Shown piece by piece: positions 52,032-62,324 of a DNA stretch of 64,000 nucleotides; positions within the stretch are counted from its first letter, which is position 1; each line of letters opens with the position of its first letter. The notes below the pieces were generated by a model. It ran no database searches, was not told the DNA's origin, and saw nothing but the letters and a program-made list of their open reading frames with translations. Origin of the DNA: Paludibacteraceae bacterium (GTDB lineage Bacteria > Bacteroidota > Bacteroidia > Bacteroidales > Paludibacteraceae); NCBI GenBank assembly GCA_017556705.1, contig JAFYMG010000010.1, forward strand, positions 1 through 64,000. The letters are read 5' to 3'. A program made the translations under genes and the position numbers.

Positions 52032-53795
52032 TTATTGATAGAGTGCGTCCAAGCCTGCGGTGAGTGCAAAGAGCGTGACGTTCCAGTTGATAGTCACCTC
52101 GTTGGTAGCATAGCTTGGACGGAAATCCAAGTAACTCTCGTCGGCTGATACATTCTCGGGATAGGTGACGCCATCAATGCCATCGTCTTGTCGTTCGCGA
52201 TTAGGTCCACCAATCAAGAATCCTGGCAGTGGTCCATTGGGATAGATATTGGACAGGCGGTGGTGTGGCTGCTTAGGCGAATGGGTACCAAAGCCCGTAA
52301 CAAAGCAGTAGCCCGTAGCGTTTTGACCTAATACATGGTTGAGGCATCGCTCAGCATTGGTGAGATAAAGTTCGTTGCCAGTGAGGTGATAAGCATATAG
52401 GCATTCTATGCCTCGCCAACAGCAGCCCTCGGAGTTGCACCCCCAGAAGAAATCTTCTGCGCGGTTGCCGTAAGGAGAGCGATGCACGGAGGAGGTCTCA
52501 GCCTCATCGATATAGGGTTGCAAGTGAGCGAGCAGGTCGGCTTGGCGTTGAGCTGCAAACGCCTCTATGCCAGCGGGATGGAGCATCCACTCCAGCGATG
52601 CCAATTCTGACACATTACCCCATACAGCAGGGATGAACGTATCAGGGCAGTGACTCAGCGCTTCGTCGCGGTAGAGAGGGTCATGGGTGAGGAGATAGAG
52701 CTCGGTGGCTGCCCAATAGAACTCGTCTTGCGCTTGAAAATCATCATACGCACCTGTGGTGATAGCAGGAGTAAACTGCTCGTTCATAGCGGGCTGATCG
52801 TAGTAGATAGCGGGATTGGCTTTTGCCCACTCGTAAGCATGCTTAGCTGCCTCGGTAGCCTCGTCCACGAAACCTGGATAAACATGCTCGTATGGCGCAT
52901 AGATGCGTGCTGCGAGTGCCAAAGTAGCTGCTAGATCGAGCGTAGCAGGAGTAGTCTTGAGTACTACATAACGAGGTTTTTGACACTCGGTAGGATGGAT
53001 AAAGCCTTCGAAGTCAGGTTCGGTGAGTTTGTGATACGCACCTCCATCGGTATCCTGCATGGTCATCATCCATCGGATATTATACATGGCCTCAGCCAGC
53101 ATATCAGGCACAGGCAAGGTGGATTCTGGGATATTGAGATGGAGGGTGTCGTAGTAGGCACGCTGTTGCTCATAAGACATGAGGAAGACGCCCATGGTAT
53201 AGCCGCTATTGACAATATACTTGTTGTAATCGCCTGCGTCGTACCATCCGCCCGAACTGGAGATGATGGTATTCTCTGGACGCTCGGCGGTGGCTGCTGA
53301 GGCATGCACAAGCACTAGGGTGTCGGGATGGCCTGCAGGTCGCGCAAATCCCTCGGCATAAGGTTCGATAATAGGCATAGCAGTGCGCTGATAGTAGAAC
53401 GCGCGAAGTGCTTGACGCGTGAGTTCGCGATAGGGACGAGGGGAGATGGTGAAAGAGGCGACTGCATCGCGGTGTAGGGTGTAGGGTGCAAGGTGTAGGG
53501 TGTAACGACCAGGGGTGGTGAGAGTGGAGAAATCCACTAGTTGGCGTGGCTTGCCCGACAATGGATTGATCATCGTGGCTGAAGCCATACCAGTCCATAC
53601 GGTATCGCCCGTTTCTGAAAGGATAGCCACGGAGCATGGAGCAGCATCTGCTGTGTAGACATCAATCGTGGCTGTTTTCTCTTGCAAAGGGCGAAAACCT
53701 ACTTGATTGAGACGAATTTCGAGAGAAGACGAAGTGTGCTTACACCCAGTGAGGAGGGCGCAAGCACACACGAGAAGAAAATATGACTTTTTCAT
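52032..53795 (-). CDS. GH9 endoglucanase lipoprotein
   Basis: 587 residues. Lipobox LLTGC (Cys18). An N-terminal CelD-type Ig domain (about 24-118; IRLNQVGFRP) precedes the (alpha/alpha)6 catalytic domain. Catalytic acids: Asp186 and Asp189 in GGWYDAGDYNKYIV; acid Glu566 in YATNEVTINWN; substrate His in GFGTHSPKQPHHR. It cuts beta-1,4-glucan chains. It starts 2 bases after the transporter stop; last gene of the locus. Residues about 97-110 (RYTLHLAPYTLHRDA) are encoded by five 7-base words (GGTGTAG type, 53471-53505). Confidence 0.93.
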   Translation of the reverse strand: MKKSYFLLVCACALLTGCKHTSSSLEIRLNQVGFRPLQEKTATIDVYTADAAPCSVAILSETGDTVWTGMASATMINPLSGKPRQLVDFSTLTTPGRYTLHLAPYTLHRDAVASFTISPRPYRELTRQALRAFYYQRTAMPIIEPYAEGFARPAGHPDTLVLVHASAATAERPENTIISSSGGWYDAGDYNKYIVNSGYTMGVFLMSYEQQRAYYDTLHLNIPESTLPVPDMLAEAMYNIRWMMTMQDTDGGAYHKLTEPDFEGFIHPTECQKPRYVVLKTTPATLDLAATLALAARIYAPYEHVYPGFVDEATEAAKHAYEWAKANPAIYYDQPAMNEQFTPAITTGAYDDFQAQDEFYWAATELYLLTHDPLYRDEALSHCPDTFIPAVWGNVSELASLEWMLHPAGIEAFAAQRQADLLAHLQPYIDEAETSSVHRSPYGNRAEDFFWGCNSEGCCWRGIECLYAYHLTGNELYLTNAERCLNHVLGQNATGYCFVTGFGTHSPKQPHHRLSNIYPNGPLPGFLIGGPNRERQDDGIDGVTYPENVSADESYLDFRPSYATNEVTINWNVTLFALTAGLDALYQ

Positions 53796-53797
53796 TA

Positions 53798-55141
53798 TTA
53801 TTTCTTAATAGGGAATTTATAGGCCAATATACCCATGATTAGCGCGATAGCCGCAGGGAAGAGCGAGAAGAGAGACCAAACCATGGTGCGAACGGATTCC
53901 TCATTGGTGATCGTGACAATCGTCTCACCCGTTAGCACATTGGTCTCAGATACCAATCCTGCCATACCCAATAGTAGGGCTATCAAACTACCTGATATAG
54001 CTCCACCCAACTTCTGCGCCATCGTACCGGAAGAGAAGATCAGACCAGTAGAACTAGTACCATTCTTTTCGGTGGCATAATCTGCCACATCGGCATACAT
54101 GGACCATAGTAGTGGGGAATACAATCCCGCACCAATAGAGGTGAGGATGGATACTGCCACCATGAGCCAAATATATGCGGGGTTCATTGGTATGAAGAAA
54201 TAGCCCACAGAGAACACACAACAAATAACCGATGCCCATACAAACGCCATACGCTTGGAGCCAATCCAGCGTGTGAAAGCAGGACTGATAGCACCAAAGA
54301 TCATACAGGTGACTTCGCTAAAGGCCATAAAGACGGTATAGTTGATAATCAGTTTTCCGACTGTAACATCGCCGCCGAGGCAGTAGGTGAGCATATAGCC
54401 AGCCGCCGCATAACGGAATCCGTTGAAGAAATTGGTACATACCGCCACGAGGGTCATATACACCCAAGGACGGTTGCGGAAGAGGTCGCCATATTGGCGG
54501 AAACTGAATTTCTCTGCGCGAACAGGTTTGCAGCGCTCTTTGGTGAGCAAACCACAGGCGAGGGTCATGGCAGCAGCAAGGAGTCCGAAGAGGGCACCTA
54601 GTACCGCATATTGGTGTTGGTCATTACCGCCGATAAGCTTTTGTAGATAGGGGAAAGAGAGCAAAGTGATGAATCCCATTGCGTAAGCCCCTACCATGCG
54701 GTATGCGGAGAATTGGTTTTTCTGATTATCATCTTCGGTCATCACACCCAGAAGTGAGCCGTAAGGCACATTGACCATCGTATATACCGCCATCATGAGC
54801 AGATAGAGGGTGTATGCCCATATGCGCTTGCCCGTCATACCCAATTCGGGTGTGAAAAATAGCAGGGCGAAGATGAGTCCAAACGGTATAGCACCAAAGA
54901 TGAGCCATGGGCGGTAGGTGCCCCAGCGTGATTGGGTGCGATCAGCAATGCTTCCCATCAATGGATCGGTCACCACATCGAAGAGGCGTGCGAGCAGCAT
55001 CAGCGCCGCAGTGTCTGCAAAGGTGAGACCGAACACATTGGTGAAGAACAAGGGAAAAGCGATGGACATGATTTTCCAAGTGATGCCGCCAGCAGCGGCA
55101 TCACCTAGAGCATATCCGATTTTTTCCTTAATAGTAGCCAT
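53798..55141 (-). CDS. GPH-family sugar:cation symporter
   Basis: 447 residues, 12 hydrophobic segments. Family motifs: GYALGDAAAGGITWKIMSI at the start, LLARLFDVVTDPLMGSIADR in the 2-3 loop and VPYGSLLGVMTEDDNQKNQF in the middle. It imports oligosaccharides or glycosides across the inner membrane with sodium or protons. Between a glycan-binding protein and a GH9 enzyme, and with a GH94 phosphorylase in the same locus, cellobiose or cellodextrins are the likely substrates (inference). Its start overlaps the previous stop by one base (TAATG). Confidence 0.9.
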   Translation of the reverse strand: MATIKEKIGYALGDAAAGGITWKIMSIAFPLFFTNVFGLTFADTAALMLLARLFDVVTDPLMGSIADRTQSRWGTYRPWLIFGAIPFGLIFALLFFTPELGMTGKRIWAYTLYLLMMAVYTMVNVPYGSLLGVMTEDDNQKNQFSAYRMVGAYAMGFITLLSFPYLQKLIGGNDQHQYAVLGALFGLLAAAMTLACGLLTKERCKPVRAEKFSFRQYGDLFRNRPWVYMTLVAVCTNFFNGFRYAAAGYMLTYCLGGDVTVGKLIINYTVFMAFSEVTCMIFGAISPAFTRWIGSKRMAFVWASVICCVFSVGYFFIPMNPAYIWLMVAVSILTSIGAGLYSPLLWSMYADVADYATEKNGTSSTGLIFSSGTMAQKLGGAISGSLIALLLGMAGLVSETNVLTGETIVTITNEESVRTMVWSLFSLFPAAIALIMGILAYKFPIKK

Positions 55142-56376
55142 TATTTAAAGGTAATCTTAGTTACGGTCAAACCAAATCCCACTACAGACATTGCGCCGGT
55201 ACGATCAACGGCCTCTTTGCCCGCAGCCTCGTATGTGAAGCTATATGGATTAGGTTGATTTTCCATACCATCTACTTGAGGTAGGAAGTCATAATCCCAC
55301 CATGGTGTGGTAACGCGCATTGCGTGGTATTCAGCTGCAGGAACCTCAAAGTACACATAGATAGTAGCACCCACAGGCACAGCAGCCATTGCACTAGCAT
55401 CTACCTTCACGAGGTCAGCATTCCAGTCGATGGTAACAGCCCCAGTCCAGATAGTAGTCTCATTTGGCACAACGGTCTTTACCTGCTCTACAGTACCTTC
55501 GTTGGTGACAAATAGTACCGCCGATCCGTCCTCGTTGAACATAGAGAGGGTATATTCGCCTACTTCCAACGCAGGAGCAGTGAGAGTGACAGAAGTTTCT
55601 GTTACTTGTAGATCCGTAATCTCGATATCACCCACTTGTACTTTTGCTACCTCTTGCAAGTTGATACCAGTGATAACCCAGGTACTACCCGCAGGCATTT
55701 CTGCGAAACCAGCCAAAGCAACAGCGCCATTGTGTACATCGATATTATCCGCACCATAAAGTTTACCATCCGCATCTTGCAAAAGGAGGAAATAACTACC
55801 ATCTTCTGTCTGAGGAAGGATGAACTTGAGGAAGCCGTCCTCTTGGTAAGTTGGAGTGATAGTATGTACTACTTCGTTACCATAGACATCATTAGCAATA
55901 ATGACATTCTTGGCTTTGCTGAGGTTTTGACCATCGATTTGTGTCTCCTTGCCAGGAGCGAGGTGACGACCAGTAGCGGGCGCTGCAGAGTAAGGATCAT
56001 AATCATATGGATGCACGGTGACAGTGCCCGTACGCTCGGTACGCAATCCAGCTTGAGTAACCGCCTCGATAGTGAGTGCGTATGTACCTGCAGGGAAGGA
56101 CATATCAATCTTTGTACCCGTATATACCAAATATTGGTCAAGATACCAGTTGATGGTGGTATATGCAGATGGAGTAACGGTCACAGAGTCATATAGAGGG
56201 GTATCTGGATTCACCAAATCGTAGGTGAATGTACCTGTACCCGATTCGTTGTACGGTGTCAGAATGATTGGAGCGTCATTGGGTGACTGAGTGTCAAATG
56301 GCGCTTCTGGCTGACATCCTGTGAGGATAGTTGCAGCTGCAAGAACAATAAGCAGCAATATATTTTTCGTTTTCAT
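55141..56376 (-). CDS. Surface glycan-binding lipoprotein with IPT/TIG domains
   Basis: 411 residues. Lipobox AATILTGCQPE. A short Ig-like N-terminal part (about 35-122) is followed by two IPT/TIG-like domains (GRHLAPGKETQIDGQNLSKA; GSTWVITGINLQEVAKVQVG) and a C-terminal beta domain with aromatic residues (MRVTTPWWDYDFLP) that likely contact glycan. The position after SusD is typical of SusE/F or SGBP-B proteins. It probably holds beta-glucan at the cell surface. Confidence 0.85.
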   Translation of the reverse strand: MKTKNILLLIVLAAATILTGCQPEAPFDTQSPNDAPIILTPYNESGTGTFTYDLVNPDTPLYDSVTVTPSAYTTINWYLDQYLVYTGTKIDMSFPAGTYALTIEAVTQAGLRTERTGTVTVHPYDYDPYSAAPATGRHLAPGKETQIDGQNLSKAKNVIIANDVYGNEVVHTITPTYQEDGFLKFILPQTEDGSYFLLLQDADGKLYGADNIDVHNGAVALAGFAEMPAGSTWVITGINLQEVAKVQVGDIEITDLQVTETSVTLTAPALEVGEYTLSMFNEDGSAVLFVTNEGTVEQVKTVVPNETTIWTGAVTIDWNADLVKVDASAMAAVPVGATIYVYFEVPAAEYHAMRVTTPWWDYDFLPQVDGMENQPNPYSFTYEAAGKEAVDRTGAMSVVGFGLTVTKITFK

Positions 56377-56414
56377 AACTAGAAATATTAGTGGTTAATT
56401 ACTATACTACTCCG

Positions 56415-58097
56415 TTACTTCACATCCCACCATAGGCGAGCATGCCATGAATAGTTGCCCACGCGTTGTACAGCCGCATCATAAGCCTCCTTGCTATAGG
56501 TTTGCTCTTTGAGCGGATAGCAAAGGCGTACAGGGATTTCAGCGCCATCAATGAGTGGGTTCTTGGAGTTAGGAGCTTTGAGTTTTGGCCAGTCAGAGCG
56601 ACGGAGGTTAGACCAGCACTCAGCAGGGTTGTGGAAGTGGAGAATCCATGCTTGGGTGTTGATTTGGCTCTTCTGTTGGTCTGCGACAGCACCAAAGGCG
56701 ATAGCAGGTTGAGCAATATAGTCTGCAAACTCGGCATCGGTGATAGCGGTGCAACCATAGTAGTTAGCGAGCATATCCATAGCGGCACGGATACCTGCTT
56801 CGTACATAGTCTTTGCATCATCCGCAGTCCATCCGAGTACGGCAGCCTCTGCACGCAAGAAGCATACCTCGGCGTAGGTCATGATGACGCCAGGGTTGTC
56901 TGAACGCAAGAAGTTGTTCGCGAGTTTAGGCATCAACCAACGTGGATTGCTACCAGGGTTGTAATCTGGATGCGCAGCTTGAACAGCAGCCACTTGCTCT
57001 GCCAATGGGCTACCCGGAATCTCTGGATACGTAGGCCAGTTGTCCCATGAGAACTCGCCAGGAGCAATCATGTGGATGACCTTGGTCGCTGGGTTAGCAG
57101 CTTGTGTTGCCATCACCGCATCCGTCATATCAACACGACCATCTGCAGAAGAGAGCGACATAAAGTCGTCGATGAAGAAGCGGCAAAGGCGCACGGTACG
57201 AGGGTCGTTGTTGTTGTAGAGTTGCTCCCAGAGTGTCTGGCAGATATAGGATGGGTTGTTAGCAGGGTCATTGCCATAGAAGAACTTAGACATGGCGTTG
57301 CCGCGGAAGTCGGAGTAGGATTCTTGGCCGAAGCTGTAGCTTACATTGAGGTGCTTGACGCAAGCGTCTTGTGCAGCACTGGTCATCACACCCGCAGCGA
57401 GGGCAGCATTAAACTCCTCTTTCGCCAAGTCTGGCAACACATCAGAGATACGCATCGCATAGCGCAAACGGAGCGAATTGGCAAATGCTCTCCATGCATC
57501 AATATTACCACCAAACATAGGATCGCTGGAGATAGGAGTAGCATTGATGTTCATTTGAGTAGCCGCCTCTTTGAGTTCCTGGAAGAAGAAGCGATAGAGA
57601 TCCTCTTGCTTGTCATAGGCTGGTTTGGAATTGCCAGTGATATAACCTAAACCTGCTTCAGAAAAAGGTACATCCCCATAGAAATCAGCGAGCAAAGCAC
57701 CTGTATATACACGGAAGATACGCAATGCAGCGTTGATATTCACTTGTGAGAGATCATCCTTGGTATTCTCAATCGCATCTGTGAGATTGCGGATAGCACC
57801 AGGATAGAGGTTGTTCCATGGACGTGACATCTCGTTGTCATCCATACGGTGTTGTCCACCATAGTTGGTGGTGTTCCAACAACCCATGAGTTGCTGCGTG
57901 AACGCATAGGTATAGAGTCGATGTACATCGACATAGTTCATATCACCAAACATTTGAAGCTCAGCATAGGTGAGCTGCGATGCTGGGTTGACATAGGCAG
58001 CCTTGGTAGGATCGGTATTGATCTCCTCGTACACCTTATCGGAGCAAGATGCAAGAACGGCAGCCGCAGCGAACATTATAAAAAGTTTCTTAATCAT
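56415..58097 (-). CDS. susD-like: SusD/RagB-family outer-membrane lipoprotein
   Basis: 560 residues. Lipobox AVLASCSDK. SusD/RagB family with the helical TPR-like N-terminal part (ELQMFGDMNYVDVHRLYTYA; DFYGDVPFSEAGLGY) and the typical C-terminal segment ENTQAWILHFHNPAECWSNL-like region (here INTQAWILHFHNPAE). It closes the SusC pore and binds the oligosaccharide. It lies 20 bases after SusC. Confidence 0.95.
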   Translation of the reverse strand: MIKKLFIMFAAAAVLASCSDKVYEEINTDPTKAAYVNPASQLTYAELQMFGDMNYVDVHRLYTYAFTQQLMGCWNTTNYGGQHRMDDNEMSRPWNNLYPGAIRNLTDAIENTKDDLSQVNINAALRIFRVYTGALLADFYGDVPFSEAGLGYITGNSKPAYDKQEDLYRFFFQELKEAATQMNINATPISSDPMFGGNIDAWRAFANSLRLRYAMRISDVLPDLAKEEFNAALAAGVMTSAAQDACVKHLNVSYSFGQESYSDFRGNAMSKFFYGNDPANNPSYICQTLWEQLYNNNDPRTVRLCRFFIDDFMSLSSADGRVDMTDAVMATQAANPATKVIHMIAPGEFSWDNWPTYPEIPGSPLAEQVAAVQAAHPDYNPGSNPRWLMPKLANNFLRSDNPGVIMTYAEVCFLRAEAAVLGWTADDAKTMYEAGIRAAMDMLANYYGCTAITDAEFADYIAQPAIAFGAVADQQKSQINTQAWILHFHNPAECWSNLRRSDWPKLKAPNSKNPLIDGAEIPVRLCYPLKEQTYSKEAYDAAVQRVGNYSWHARLWWDVK

Positions 58098-58117
58098 AAT
58101 CGTAAAGGTTTTCTGTG

Positions 58118-61100
58118 TTAGAACTTAAGGTTAACGTTTAGACCATAACTACGACGGCTTGGCAATGAACCATACTCCAATCCAAGACCAGAAGTGTTAT
58201 ATTGCGCGTCAGGATCGATATCCTTGATATTCTTCCAAATAATGAATGGGTTGCGAGCTACCACACTGATACCTACGTGCTTGAGTACACCCTTCTTATC
58301 GAGCCACTCCTTAGGGAAATCAAGGCTGAGAGTGAGTTCGCGGCACTTGATATAGGAGTTGTCGAAGATAAAGAGTTCAGGAGAATTACGTGATACCTCC
58401 ATCCAATAGTCTTCTGGATTGATATAAATATCGTTCTCGCGGTATGTGCCATCGCCGTTAGCGATTACACCATCTACAAGGTAACCACCCGTAGCTACCC
58501 AGCCACTCGTTACACCCGCAGCGCGGCGCTCCTCCTCAGACTTGTACCATTCGGCACGACCTTCGAGGGTCTCAAGGGCTTTACCAGTCTCGAAAGATGA
58601 ACGTTGTGACATAGAGAAGATGTCAGCACCTACCTTCACGTCGAAGAGTGCAGTGAGGCTAACCATCTTGTAGCGCAGGTTGGTGAGCACACCACCCGTC
58701 CAGTCCCATTGTGCGTTGCCAAGCACCTTGTTCTCGCTAGTGTAGGTAGGGAGACCTGTCTCACCGTTGACAATCACGCGACCATCTTCGGTGCGAGCCA
58801 ATGCAGGACCACAGATAGCGCCATACTCTTCGCCTTCGCGAGCAGATACATATACATTACACCAGGTAGCCTTGGCCAATTCCAACTCGGTGGTACCTTC
58901 GGTGAGCGAGAGTACCTTGTTGTTGTTCTTTGACCAGTTGATATTCAAATCCCAGCTGAAGTCTTTGGTTTGTACGAGACGAGAGCCGAAAGTAACCTCG
59001 AAACCTTGGTTGAGAATCTCACCCGCATTGATCATGCGAGAATTGTATCCACTGGTAGGAGAGATAGCCATACCAATGATTTGGTCGCGAGACTTCTGAT
59101 GATAGAAGGTGAAGTCGAGGCTGATGCGTTGGTTGAGCCACTTGGTCTCAAAACCAGTCTCAATGGAGCGAGTACGAGTAGGTTTGAGGTCGGCATTAGG
59201 AATGGTGTTGCCATATACATAACCGATGGTGTAACCTGAATAACCAAATTGTGATTTGGTATAGCGCAGGCTCAATTGATATGGGTCGGTATCGCTACCT
59301 ACCTCCGCCCAACTCAAGCGAAGCTTACCATAAGGCAATACCTTGCGATTAGACTTGATAAGCTCGGAGAATACCCAAGAACCACTTACAGAAGGATATA
59401 CATATAAGTTGCTGCCACTAGCTAGTGTAGATGACTTATCGCCACGCACAGTAGCGTCAAGGTACAACATATGACGCCATCCCAAGTTAACAGAACCGAA
59501 TACAGATACGATACGCTTGTTGTATGTAGCTTCTTCTACGGATTGATCCTCAAAGCTACCCATAGCTATCACCTCACGGATACCCATGTTGGTACCTGTG
59601 TTGATGGTTGTGCTATTGTGTACATTATAGAGGTTAGCACCCGCAGTAGCAGTGAGGTCGAAGTCGCCCCAACTGTCGTTGTAGATAGCTAGCAATTCGG
59701 CATTGATCATGCGGTTGTTGAAGTAGCTGTTTTGCAAGCGACCTGCTTCGTAACCAGGAGTGGTAGGATATTTGAAATCAGAGAACTCAAAGCGATTCAG
59801 CTCAGCACCTACAGTGGCTTGCAGCTTGAGTTGAGGGATGATATTATAAACAATCTTACCATTCATACGCACGAGATCTTTGTATGATTGGTTCTTGTTC
59901 TTATTGATATCCCAGTATGGGTTTACATTGTAAGGGTCCATACCATTCCAGTTTTGATACTCACCCGAAGCCGTCTCATAGTTCTTGAGCCATGATTGGT
60001 CATAGGTGGTAGAGAGCGTCATCAAGTTTTTACCAACGTTAGACTTATCGTCGCCCAATGCAGGACGATTCTTTACATCCTCGTGTGTGTAGTTGACGGT
60101 GAAGTCAATATCCACAGGTCCGAGTGATGTATTAGCGCGCAGGTTCAGGGTATTGCGGCTCATACCAGAGTTAGGCAGAATATCCTTGTTGCGCATATCG
60201 GTGTAGGTAAAGCGAATACCTGTTTTGCCAGTATTGGTAGATACAATAGCGGTATTAGTTGCGGTAAGACCAGTCTCAAAGAAGTTGGCGGTGTTGTTAG
60301 GAATAATCAAGAAAGGATGCTCTTGACCATCGAAATAGCGAAGCATCAATCCTCCGTCTGCTTTTGGACCCCAAGACTTGTTAGTATTGCTCACAGCATC
60401 TACATTGTATTGTCCGTCAGCACCCATACCATACACTTGTTGTACGTTATCCCACTTGCTGAGTTGTGACTCCATAGTATAAGTACCATTATACTCTACA
60501 GCCCATTTAGAGTCACCTGTGTCTGCTTTTTTGGTGGTGATAAGAATCACACCGTGGCTCGCGCGGCTACCATACAATGCGGCAGCGGCAGGACCTTTCA
60601 ATACGGACATTGACTCGATGTCATCAGGGTTGATGGATGAGATTCCATCGCCGAGATCATAACCACCTTCTGTACCTGCAGAACCAAAATTGGTATTGTC
60701 CATAGGTACACCGTCAATTACATACAATGGTTGGTTGTTGCCGGTCATCTCAGTAGTACCACGAAGCATAACGCGGGTAGAACCAGACGCACCAGAAGCG
60801 GTACCTTCTACCACCAAACCTGCCACGCGGCCAGCTAGTGAGTTGACCACATTTGTTTCTTTTGCTTTAGTCAGTTCGGCTCCTTTTACTTCGCCTACTT
60901 CATAGCCCAATGCCTTGCGATCGCGCTTGATACCCATCGCGGTGACTACCACTTCGGAGAGCACCTCGGTATCCTCCATCATGGTTACATTCAGGGTATT
61001 GCCAATCACTTTTAGAGTCTGAGTTGTATAACCTACATATGAGAACTCAAGTTCGTCGCCTAGGTTAGCCTCGAGGGAATACTGACCATCCATATCGGTA

Positions 61101-61261
61101 ATCGTACCGTTGGTGGTTCCTTTCACGTGTACACTAGCACCCATCAGTGGACCATCCTTGTCCACAATCGTACCAGTTACGATGTTCTGTGCAAATGCCA
61201 AACTCGTAGTACCTAAGAAAAGGGCTACGAGGCAAAGCATGTGTCTAAAATAGGACTTCAT
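58118..61261 (-). CDS. susC-like: SusC/RagA-family TonB-dependent transporter
   Basis: 1047 residues. Signal peptide (CLVALFLGTTSLAFAQN), carboxypeptidase-like domain (IVTGTIVDKDGPLMGASVHV), TonB box region (LSEVVVTAMGIKRDRKALGY), plug (VVNSLAGRVAGLVVEG; NNQPLYVIDGVPMDNTNFG; DIESMSVLKGPAAAALYGSR) and a beta-barrel ending in a terminal aromatic strand (YGLNVNLKF). It imports oligosaccharides made at the surface. With SusD it forms the core of the locus. Confidence 0.97.
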   Translation of the reverse strand: MKSYFRHMLCLVALFLGTTSLAFAQNIVTGTIVDKDGPLMGASVHVKGTTNGTITDMDGQYSLEANLGDELEFSYVGYTTQTLKVIGNTLNVTMMEDTEVLSEVVVTAMGIKRDRKALGYEVGEVKGAELTKAKETNVVNSLAGRVAGLVVEGTASGASGSTRVMLRGTTEMTGNNQPLYVIDGVPMDNTNFGSAGTEGGYDLGDGISSINPDDIESMSVLKGPAAAALYGSRASHGVILITTKKADTGDSKWAVEYNGTYTMESQLSKWDNVQQVYGMGADGQYNVDAVSNTNKSWGPKADGGLMLRYFDGQEHPFLIIPNNTANFFETGLTATNTAIVSTNTGKTGIRFTYTDMRNKDILPNSGMSRNTLNLRANTSLGPVDIDFTVNYTHEDVKNRPALGDDKSNVGKNLMTLSTTYDQSWLKNYETASGEYQNWNGMDPYNVNPYWDINKNKNQSYKDLVRMNGKIVYNIIPQLKLQATVGAELNRFEFSDFKYPTTPGYEAGRLQNSYFNNRMINAELLAIYNDSWGDFDLTATAGANLYNVHNSTTINTGTNMGIREVIAMGSFEDQSVEEATYNKRIVSVFGSVNLGWRHMLYLDATVRGDKSSTLASGSNLYVYPSVSGSWVFSELIKSNRKVLPYGKLRLSWAEVGSDTDPYQLSLRYTKSQFGYSGYTIGYVYGNTIPNADLKPTRTRSIETGFETKWLNQRISLDFTFYHQKSRDQIIGMAISPTSGYNSRMINAGEILNQGFEVTFGSRLVQTKDFSWDLNINWSKNNNKVLSLTEGTTELELAKATWCNVYVSAREGEEYGAICGPALARTEDGRVIVNGETGLPTYTSENKVLGNAQWDWTGGVLTNLRYKMVSLTALFDVKVGADIFSMSQRSSFETGKALETLEGRAEWYKSEEERRAAGVTSGWVATGGYLVDGVIANGDGTYRENDIYINPEDYWMEVSRNSPELFIFDNSYIKCRELTLSLDFPKEWLDKKGVLKHVGISVVARNPFIIWKNIKDIDPDAQYNTSGLGLEYGSLPSRRSYGLNVNLKF

Positions 61262-61346
61262 GTGAATTAGATTTTGGTTAATAAAATAGTGTTATAAAGT
61301 CCCTAATTGCTAGTGCTTGGCAATTAGGGACTAGGATTAGTATAGA

Positions 61347-62270
61347 TTAGCGAACAATCATTTTGCGGCCGTTGAGGATGATGATACCCTTGTAGTTCTC
61401 ATCTACCTTTTGACCCATCAAGTTGTAGCGAATACCATCGTTCTTGGTAGCGACATTCTCTACCGCTGTAGGAAGAAGTTCAATAGGAGAAAGACTCACT
61501 TTCTTCACATTGAAACCATGACCGTGGATAGCAAAGCCGCGCTCTGCAACAAGGCCCTTGATCTCTTCTGTCACTATCAAAGTAGCAACAGTGTCGTTAA
61601 CGAAATCTACTTGGCCATAGCCAGGAAGTGAATTCCACCATCCATCATCAAACTTGTAGGCAGTATATGGATCTGATCCCTCAATACTAATAGGATTAGC
61701 ATGCAACAAGAAGTACAAAGTAGCGCCCTCGTTGATACCTGCAAAAGTAGTTTGACTAAGGAATTTCCACTCTCTGTTTGCTGCGTGCTCGGTGTCACTT
61801 TCTGCATAGTGCCACGATACAAAGTGATCACCCTCCCAGAGCACATCACCTTGTGGCTCATTACCAGATTCGGTGGTTAAGGTAGCTTTCACTACGTTGA
61901 AACCATGACCATGGATAGCAAAACCACCCGTTGCAATAGCATCTTTAACCTCTTGTGTGATAGGTAATTTAGCTACTACATTTCCTGAGAAATCTGTACC
62001 AGTTTGTCCTGGAAGCAAAATCCAACTCCAGTTGTCAATTTGATATTTTGCATAAGTTGCACCTTCAGCTTGCTCCATATAGAAACAAACAGTAGTGCCC
62101 AATTCGTAGGATGCGAAATCAGCTTGACCAAGGTGTTTCCACTCACGATGCTCACTACCCTCTGGCTCATCCCAAGATACATACCAACTACCTTCCCATA
62201 ATACGGTCTCTGTAGCCATTACTGCCATAGCCATGATGCTAAGCGCAAAAAATGTAAAAATCTTCTTCAT
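61347..62270 (-). CDS. Secreted protein with two CBM-like repeats and sorting tail
   Basis: 307 residues. Signal peptide FTFFALSIMAMAVMA. Two repeats of about 110-120 residues, each starting VLWEG and ending IHGHGFNV (about 23-135 and 142-265); each has several exposed Trp (WSWILLPGQ; WWNSLPGYGQ). This looks like a glucan-binding beta-sandwich domain found with cellulases in Bacteroidales (recalled), though no CBM family can be named. The tail RYNLMGQKVDENYKG...ILNGRKMIVR is a type A-like secretion signal. It sits between susC and GH5; probably a free or surface-anchored cellulose/beta-glucan binder. Confidence 0.8.
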   Translation of the reverse strand: MKKIFTFFALSIMAMAVMATETVLWEGSWYVSWDEPEGSEHREWKHLGQADFASYELGTTVCFYMEQAEGATYAKYQIDNWSWILLPGQTGTDFSGNVVAKLPITQEVKDAIATGGFAIHGHGFNVVKATLTTESGNEPQGDVLWEGDHFVSWHYAESDTEHAANREWKFLSQTTFAGINEGATLYFLLHANPISIEGSDPYTAYKFDDGWWNSLPGYGQVDFVNDTVATLIVTEEIKGLVAERGFAIHGHGFNVKKVSLSPIELLPTAVENVATKNDGIRYNLMGQKVDENYKGIIILNGRKMIVR

Positions 62271-62324
62271 AATACGTTTAATTTTAAGAGTTAATAAATA
62301 TGTTAATTTTAATATTCTGTCATT

